From assembly GCA_910584155.1 (NCBI GenBank), contig CAJTYG010000006.1, positions 62,001 to 126,000 on the forward strand: 64,000 nucleotides of DNA, written 5' to 3'. This DNA is from an uncultured Christensenella sp. GTDB lineage: Bacteria; Bacillota; Clostridia; Christensenellales; CAG-917. The notes under the pieces were generated by a model, which was not told the DNA's origin, searched no databases, and saw only the letters and a program-made list of their open reading frames with translations. The first letter of the stretch is position 1. Each line of letters begins with the position of its first letter. Positions 59,139-64,000 of the stretch are shown one piece after another. The translations under genes and the position numbers were made by a program.

Positions 59139-59537
59139 TCATATTATCTGCGCTATCATAGCAATGCTAAGTGCGACAGTCGCTATAAACGTCGCTATCC
59201 ACACCGCAAGCGCAACCCAGCCTATAGGTCTTTTGTTCACCCTAAGCTGATATATCATAGCGACAAGCCCACGCAGCGTAAATTCAAACAGTCCCACAAC
59301 CATCAGCAAAGCAAGCAAAACTATAAACACCATGGCTACGATGCCGCCGTCGCTCTTTAAAAGTGCCGACACGCCAAACGCACAGAGTATGACCATCGTA
59401 GCGCCGACAATGGACGTGATGATCGACTGTACGCCGAAATAAACCGACTTTTCACGCTTTTCGGGATCCGAAATTATGCGGTTGTACCACATACTCAAAG
59501 TCGAAAAATACATTATCAATTTCCAAAAGCTATTCAT
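59139..59537 (-). CDS. Small four-helix membrane protein, unknown
   Basis: 132 residues. An N-terminal amphipathic part (FWKLIMYFSTLSMWYNRI), then three or four membrane helices. No family recognised. The frame is open to 59567, but AAGGTG precedes ATG 59537 (MNSFWK). A weak stem AAGCGCCGC...GCAGCGCTT (59113-59134) follows the gene. Confidence 0.68.
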   Translation of the reverse strand: MNSFWKLIMYFSTLSMWYNRIISDPEKREKSVYFGVQSIITSIVGATMVILCAFGVSALLKSDGGIVAMVFIVLLALLMVVGLFEFTLRGLVAMIYQLRVNKRPIGWVALAVWIATFIATVALSIAMIAQII

Positions 59538-59611
59538 AAACACACCTTCTTTAATACATAATAACACATAAACGGCGCTTTAACAAGATATGGCTTGCAT
59601 TTGGTTTCAAA

Positions 59612-59899
59612 TTATGACTCAAATTTCTCGACACGCATTTTTAATTTATATTTTGTCCTAAGCTCGGCAATACTCTTCATCATATCTGATTTGTGATGTG
59701 CGTCTATTGCCTGCTGATCCTTCCAACGGTCGATAAGCAAAACGGTCTCTTTGTCGTCCATAGGCAAAAAATATTCATATTTTTCATTGCCCTCTTCCGC
59801 CCTTACAGCGTCGACTATGCCGCTTGAGCGCATCTCGTTTGCAAACTCTATAGCGCTGCCGTTCTTGCCCGTGTAATAAATGTTGACTGTTATGCTCAT
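59612..59899 (-). CDS. Antibiotic-biosynthesis-monooxygenase-like (ABM/YgiN) protein
   Basis: 95 residues, ferredoxin-like dimeric barrel: SITVNIYYTGKNG, GNEKYEYFLPMDDKETVLLIDRW and the HHKSDMMKSI segment typical of the quinol monooxygenase group. The physiological substrate is unknown. GTGAGG precedes ATG 59899, which is preferred over a GTG two codons earlier. Confidence 0.8.
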   Translation of the reverse strand: MSITVNIYYTGKNGSAIEFANEMRSSGIVDAVRAEEGNEKYEYFLPMDDKETVLLIDRWKDQQAIDAHHKSDMMKSIAELRTKYKLKMRVEKFES

Positions 59900-60016
59900 A
59901 TCCACCTCACTGCAAAATGTTGTAAATGGATATTAGCACAATCGGCACAAAAAAACAATACGCAAATGTACCGACAAAGAAATGTTGCAAAAATATCCTC
60001 AAATGCAAAACAACAT

Positions 60017-60045
60017 TTGACACTTGTCAAAAGAATTGATATACT
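60017..60045 (+). promoter_or_regulatory. Sigma-A promoter of the tRNA pair
   Basis: TTGACA (60017-60022), 17-base spacer, TATACT (60040-60045), 27 bases before tRNA-Ser. Confidence 0.78.
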
Positions 60046-60072
60046 ATTAAAGCATTAAATCGATAAGCGCTT

Positions 60073-60161
60073 GGAAGCGTATCGAAGTGGTCATAACGAG
60101 GCGGTCTTGAAAACCGTTTGGGTGCAAGCCCACAGGGGTTCGAATCCCTTCGCTTCCGCCA
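60073..60161 (+). tRNA. tRNA-Ser (UGA), CCA encoded
   Basis: Acceptor stem GGAAGCG (60073-60079) pairs with CGCTTCC (60151-60157); anticodon loop CTTGAAA holds TGA; a long variable arm (GGGTGCAAGCCCA) and T-loop GTTCGAATC are present. Discriminator G, then CCA 60159-60161. Confidence 0.97.
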
Positions 60162-60163
60162 TT

Positions 60164-60239
<76 letters not shown>

Positions 60240-60247
60240 TAAAAAAA

Positions 60248-60276
60248 CACGGCACACCAAAGTGTCGTGATTTTTT
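60248..60276 (+). terminator. Terminator of the tRNA transcript
   Basis: Stem CACGGCAC (60248-60255) with GTGTCGTG (60262-60269), one G-U pair, followed by T6. Confidence 0.78.
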
Positions 60277-60309
60277 ATACAACGATAAAACAGAATTGTA
60301 CAGTGACTG

Positions 60310-60396
60310 CTCGTCCTTACCAACCCTATCGGGGTCCCCATAAATTTTTAATTTGTGGGGTGATCTGACGAGGTCACCGGTTCAAGTCCGGTTAGC
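60310..60396. repeat. tRNA-Thr-derived scar: inverted anticodon-arm copy plus 3' half copy
   Basis: 60310-60323 (CTCGTCCTTACCAA) is the exact complement of tRNA-Thr bases 60195-60208. Then an 11-bp hairpin CCCCATAAATT...AATTTGTGGGG (60336-60360). Then 60367-60396 repeats tRNA-Thr bases 60203-60232 exactly (30 bases, variable loop to acceptor stem). Such 3'-end copies are the usual trace of integration at a tRNA gene; no integrase is in the window. Confidence 0.72.
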
Positions 60397-60493
60397 GCAC
60401 TGCGTGCGCAAATTTTGTTGTGAACATAAATGATACTTGCCTTTGGAAATATGTAATAATATAAAATACGAAGATGACACATCTTCAAGCCGC

Positions 60494-60835
60494 TCACCAT
60501 ACGTCATCGTCGAGCACAGAATTTAACTTTGCCTCTTTTGCCTTTTTGCGCTTCCCTGTTTTATTCTCGTGCGATAGGGCGATAAAAAACAATATCAACT
60601 GCACCCCGAAAATTGCGCAACCTGATGATAACAGTGCAATGCCCGTTACGTCCTTTGCGCCTTTCTCAACCAAAATGACAATGCCAAACAAAACCAAAAA
60701 GAAAACTGCACAGCTTACAAGCACGCTCAAAACCTTGAGCGTCACTCTCTGCCACTTTTTAAACTGAGCGTCGGGCACTAATATCTCGGCAATTTCGAGA
60801 TACATTTCCATTATGATTTCAAGCAGTATTTCCAT
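60494..60835 (-). CDS. Small two-helix membrane protein, unknown
   Basis: 113 residues. Amphipathic, acidic N terminus (MEILLEIIMEMYLEIAEIL), two membrane helices (about 35-56 and 66-88) and a basic tail (KTGKRKKAKEAKL) ending DDDVW. No family recognised. No ribosome site; a TTGCGC-N17-TATAAT promoter (minus, -10 at 60850-60845) places +1 only about two bases before the ATG. Confidence 0.6.
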   Translation of the reverse strand: MEILLEIIMEMYLEIAEILVPDAQFKKWQRVTLKVLSVLVSCAVFFLVLFGIVILVEKGAKDVTGIALLSSGCAIFGVQLILFFIALSHENKTGKRKKAKEAKLNSVLDDDVW

Positions 60836-60892
60836 ATAAATAATATTATATCAAATCTTAGCATTTAGCGCAACATCATCTTTATGCACACA

Positions 60893-60916
60893 AAAGCCCC
60901 GTATAAACGGGGCTTT
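60893..60916 (-). terminator. Terminator of the FGGY kinase/flavoprotein operon
   Basis: Perfect 10-bp stem AAAGCCCCGT (60893-60902) with ACGGGGCTTT (60907-60916), followed by a short T tract on the minus strand. Confidence 0.75.
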
Positions 60917-60982
60917 CTGGACATTATCAAAGCATTGTAGCAAATACGATTTTTTGATATTGATTTGTGCCGTATCTTATAA

Positions 60983-62719
60983 TTACCATTTCGGACGTAT
61001 AAAACGCTTCTGCTCTTCTGTCAAATCGAGGCCAAGCGTTCCGCCCGGATTCATAATATTGTCGGGATCGAAATGGTGCTTCAGCACTTTGAGAATTTCC
61101 ATCTGACGTGTGCCTATCTGACCTTCCAACCACGGAGCGAAGAATTTGCCTATGCCGTGATGATGCGAGATCGCCGCTCCGCTCTTTTGGATATGATCGA
61201 GTATTCCGCTCCAATAGTTGACGAAATCGTCGAGCGTATTCATTTTTGCGATGAATATAAAATACAGATTTGCGCCCTGCGGATAGCAGTGTGACATATG
61301 CGTCATACAAATTGTATCGGGACGGCTGTGGCAGTATTCACGCACCAACTGATGGACGTGCTCCATCTGACTCCACGTGACGGAGCACTCGAGCGTGTCT
61401 GTCATAACGCCGAAATCCTGCATAGTGTCACGCAGATACGGATCGTTGAAACGTCCCTTTTCCCAAGCGGACGTCACAACGCCCGTAAGGCTCATTGCGC
61501 CGTGTTTTCTGCAAATGCGCTTTACGTTTTTAGCGATGTTTTTGCAGAAGCCTTTTTCGCCGTCGGTGAAGCCGAGGAACAGGCAACGCTGATGCTGCTT
61601 ATATCCTAAGCTGCCGAGCATCTTGCCGAGAGGGCTTTCCGCAACGCCGTAAAGGTGCATCATCATATCCGTTTCTTCGGGGTCGGACAGACGGAATACG
61701 CTGGGATGTCCACATTCGCACTGCATGATTTCACGTGCGGCGTCCATTGCCGTTTCCCAATCCTTAAACATAAAGCTGAATTTATAGTGATTTTCGGGCA
61801 TATAGCGGAATACCTTAAGAGTCACGTGCGTAAGAACACCGAACGTGCCCTCGCTGCCCATCATTATCTGATTGATGTCGGGTCCCGTAGCTTTTGCGGG
61901 GAACGGCTCCGTCTTGACGATACCCGTAGGAGTAGCATATTCCTGCGCTATAACGATATCCTCGATTTTTCCATAATAAGTGGAATTCTGTCCTGCGCCT
62001 CGAGTTACCGTCCAGCCGCCTACCGAGCTGTATTCAAAAGATTGCGGGAAGTGTCCACAGGTGTACGCACGCTTTGCTTTGAGCGTCTTAACGGCATTGT
62101 TTAGTATTTCTTCGAGCTTTGGACCGCTCATTCCCGCTTGCACTGTAATGGTCTGATCCGTTTCGTTAAAGGATATAACTTTGTTGAAATGACGGCGCAT
62201 ATCGAGGCTTATTCCGCCGCAGATAGGCTCGACGCCACGTGTAACGGAAGAACCGCCGCCATATACGTAAAGCGGAATTTTCTCCTCTGTGCACAGTTTT
62301 ACGATTTGTTCTATCTGTTCCTTATTCTGCGGATAGATAACCACGTCGGGGACGTTGTCCGCAATATGCTCACGCAAACGCAAAAGATCGAACATAGTTT
62401 TGCCGTACGCCACGGACAGTCTGTCGTAATCATCGACAGAAACATTATCCTTGCCTGCGATATTGCGCAGCTTGTCCAAAATTTCCTCGCTCAACGAACA
62501 GGGCTTATCGAGCTTCACTTCTTCAAGTCCGAGCGGCTCGTCATAGTCCTTGAAATCGTCATCGGTAAGATGAAATATTTCTTTCATCAGCTTATACAAG
62601 TTTTCTTTTGGAATTTTGTTAAAGTTGGGATCGCCCCATTTGAATATAGAACGATAGCTTCTTGCGGGCGGCGTTTCAAGATACCATTTCGGTTCAAAAT
62701 CTTTGTAAGGTTTGCTCAT
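60983..62719 (-). CDS. FAD-linked oxidase resembling alkyl-DHAP synthase
   Basis: 578 residues, no signal peptide. FAD_binding_4 domain with VVIYPQNKEQIEQIVKLC and YGGGSSVTRGVEP, then FAD-oxidase C-terminal domain with SHHHGIGK and the end NIMNPGGTLGL. The HHH motif and length match the alkyldihydroxyacetonephosphate synthase (AGPS) branch more than glycolate or lactate dehydrogenases. Such bacterial proteins occur next to FGGY kinases, as here (91 bases downstream of one). A route through a phosphorylated polyol or glycerol derivative is plausible, but the substrate is unknown. Confidence 0.82.
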   Translation of the reverse strand: MSKPYKDFEPKWYLETPPARSYRSIFKWGDPNFNKIPKENLYKLMKEIFHLTDDDFKDYDEPLGLEEVKLDKPCSLSEEILDKLRNIAGKDNVSVDDYDRLSVAYGKTMFDLLRLREHIADNVPDVVIYPQNKEQIEQIVKLCTEEKIPLYVYGGGSSVTRGVEPICGGISLDMRRHFNKVISFNETDQTITVQAGMSGPKLEEILNNAVKTLKAKRAYTCGHFPQSFEYSSVGGWTVTRGAGQNSTYYGKIEDIVIAQEYATPTGIVKTEPFPAKATGPDINQIMMGSEGTFGVLTHVTLKVFRYMPENHYKFSFMFKDWETAMDAAREIMQCECGHPSVFRLSDPEETDMMMHLYGVAESPLGKMLGSLGYKQHQRCLFLGFTDGEKGFCKNIAKNVKRICRKHGAMSLTGVVTSAWEKGRFNDPYLRDTMQDFGVMTDTLECSVTWSQMEHVHQLVREYCHSRPDTICMTHMSHCYPQGANLYFIFIAKMNTLDDFVNYWSGILDHIQKSGAAISHHHGIGKFFAPWLEGQIGTRQMEILKVLKHHFDPDNIMNPGGTLGLDLTEEQKRFIRPKW

Positions 62720-62810
62720 TTTTATAATCTCCTTATTATTATTCAGTTTAAAAATCTTTTGTTATACTAAGCCGTTTCGGGCTTTCGTACTGTTTTTCTC
62801 AAGGCTCGTA

Positions 62811-64000
62811 TCAACCCTTTTGCTTATCCATATACATATAAAACGGCTGTAGCTTTTTGTAAAGCTTCATATATACATTGTGATATATTTCGTTGTAAAT
62901 CTTTGCAGTTTCGGGATTAGGCTTAAAAACATCTACAAAACGCACCATATTTTCCACTGCGTCGTCCACCGTCTTATACACACCGCAAGCCATAAATGTT
63001 ATTATTGCAGCGCCCAACGCACACGTTTCGTGCGTCTGCACACGTTTGACGGGCCTGTTAAAAATGTCCGCCGCAATTTGGCAAATGATATCGCTCTGCG
63101 CACCGCCGCCCGACACCGTAACGAAATCTATCGGCTGATGTCCTCTTCTTTCCATGCGTTCAAGCCCTTCCCTGAGCGCATAATCTATGCCCTCGATTAT
63201 GGCACGGTATACATGGGCACGTGTATGGCAGTCGTTAAAGCCAATTATAGCGCCCTTTGCTTCGGGATTAGTCAGCCCCGCCTGCCAAAATGGCTGCAAT
63301 ATCAGTCCGTCGCTGCCTGCAGGGATCGCACTCATTTCCTCATTCATCAGAGCCTCGGTGCTCTTGCCCGTTTCCTCCGAGCGTTTTTCAAGGTGCTGAG
63401 CGAAATTCTTTTTAAACCAGCTTATCATCCAATATCCTCTGAATATCTCTACCTCGGGATTGTAATATCCCTTGACGACCGACGGATAGCTGGGCATAAA
63501 CGGTTCGGGCTCAAAATACTTTTTGCTTGAAAACTGAACAGTGCTTGTCGTGCCGAAGGATACGCTTGCAACGTTGCTTGCAAGGCAGCCGCCGCCCAAG
63601 GTTTCGCAGCTTTTGTCCGAACCGCTGGCAATAATTTTAAGTCCGACCGGCAGACCGGTAAGCTCGGCTACTTCTTCCGTAACCGCTCCCAAAACGTCGC
63701 CCGGATCGCAAAGCGGCACCATCATTTCAAGAGGCAGATTGAATACGGGGAAAAGCAAATCGTTTTTCTTAAGCCACGTTTTCTTTTTGCTGCTGAAAGG
63801 TAAATGTGCAATTATCGACGCATAAGATTCTACCAGTTTGCCCGAAAGCTTAAAGTTGAGATAACCTGATATAAGCGCAACCTTATCGACCTTTTTCCAC
63901 ACCTCGGGCTCGTTGTCCTGTATCCAGTTTGTAAGCACACGTCCCCTTATGGCTTTCAGCGTGCGTGACATACCTACAAGATTAAAGAGGAAGCGTTGTT
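62811..64000 (-). CDS. FGGY-family carbohydrate kinase, 5'-truncated by window end
   Basis: The frame stays open past the ATG at 63971 to the window edge and lacks the N-terminal ATPase half-start (no GIDxGT), so the true start lies beyond 64000. Seen: a segment WIQDNEPEVWKKVDKVALISGYLNFKLSG (split here as the mid N-domain), SDKSCETLGGG, VSFGTTSTVQFSS, SGGGAQSDIICQIAADIFNRPV and CALGAAI. It phosphorylates a sugar or polyol. It is transcribed into the AGPS-like flavoprotein gene. Confidence 0.85.
   Translation of the reverse strand, partial: QRFLFNLVGMSRTLKAIRGRVLTNWIQDNEPEVWKKVDKVALISGYLNFKLSGKLVESYASIIAHLPFSSKKKTWLKKNDLLFPVFNLPLEMMVPLCDPGDVLGAVTEEVAELTGLPVGLKIIASGSDKSCETLGGGCLASNVASVSFGTTSTVQFSSKKYFEPEPFMPSYPSVVKGYYNPEVEIFRGYWMISWFKKNFAQHLEKRSEETGKSTEALMNEEMSAIPAGSDGLILQPFWQAGLTNPEAKGAIIGFNDCHTRAHVYRAIIEGIDYALREGLERMERRGHQPIDFVTVSGGGAQSDIICQIAADIFNRPVKRVQTHETCALGAAIITFMACGVYKTVDDAVENMVRFVDVFKPNPETAKIYNEIYHNVYMKLYKKLQPFYMYMDKQKG

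Overview
The window reads as one chromosomal segment of a Gram-positive, endospore-forming bacterium of the class Clostridia, probably an uncultured and gut-associated lineage. The evidence is spoIVA, yqfC and yqfD with matches to sigma-E promoters, clustered Firmicutes housekeeping genes in familiar orders (yqfC-yqfD-phoH-pgpH-ybeY-era-yqzL-recO, infC-rpmI-rplT, secG/smpB), strong AGGAGG-type ribosome sites, and lipoproteins with cysteine-rich repeats common in gut Clostridia. The genus cannot be read from the sequence. Most genes lie on the minus strand.

Layout. 1-3500 is an AT-rich accessory margin. It holds a 5'-truncated DprA/SLOG gene overlapping a HAD phosphatase gene, a small lipoprotein, a ribbon-helix-helix-like protein, two diverged copies of a ~200 bp non-coding unit carrying paired TGTCGAA (Spo0A-box-like) motifs, and an orphan gene with an apparently leaderless promoter. 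3.6-13.1 kb holds spoIVA, a type Ic aspartate aminotransferase, der, a DUF512 radical-SAM-like protein, a glycosyltransferase, RNase J and an unknown protein. 13.2-20.1 kb is a sugar-use module (AraC regulator divergent from a sugar O-acetyltransferase and a GH3 beta-glucosidase), followed by a large Cys-repeat transglutaminase lipoprotein. 20.2-25.4 kb holds a GDPD phosphodiesterase, metA and metY separated by a striking 11-bp-phased T-tract array, smpB, secG and a ferritin-like protein. 25.4-35.0 kb is the era/recO/phoH cluster with Sua5 and a low-molecular-weight phosphatase. 35.1-45.2 kb holds dnaB, a membrane lipoprotein, pepF, a DUF1846 protein and topoisomerase IV parC/parE. 45.4-52.8 kb holds a monoacylglycerol-lipase-like hydrolase, murG with a membrane-anchored partner, DegV, an HtrA-type protease and small envelope proteins. 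53-60 kb holds iscU/iscS, proA, yebC, a TrmH-type methylase, rplT/rpmI/infC with an L20-type leader, small membrane and ABM proteins, and tRNA-Ser/tRNA-Thr. 60.2-64 kb holds a tRNA-Thr 3' duplication scar, then an alkyl-DHAP-synthase-like flavoprotein and an FGGY sugar kinase that runs off the window.

How the genes work together. metY and metA would make homocysteine through O-acetylhomoserine (Glu111 in MetA predicts acetyl-CoA use). IscS/IscU build Fe-S clusters. AraC, the acetyltransferase and GH3 look like a beta-glucoside uptake/processing unit. SpoIVA, YqfC and YqfD act in the mother cell during sporulation, and both loci have a plausible sigma-E promoter.

Most notable non-coding signals: (i) an ~190 bp phased T-tract (bent DNA) array between metY and metA; (ii) paired TGTCGAA units near 1.9 and 2.75 kb; (iii) three promoters placing +1 on the AUG (leaderless mRNAs) with the same -10-N6-ATG geometry; (iv) a 30-bp repeat of the tRNA-Thr 3' end plus an inverted anticodon-arm copy; (v) an 18-bp perfect inverted repeat near 52.9 kb; (vi) a 10-bp dyad straddling the proA start region. 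No CRISPR array, rRNA, complete transposase or prophage was seen.
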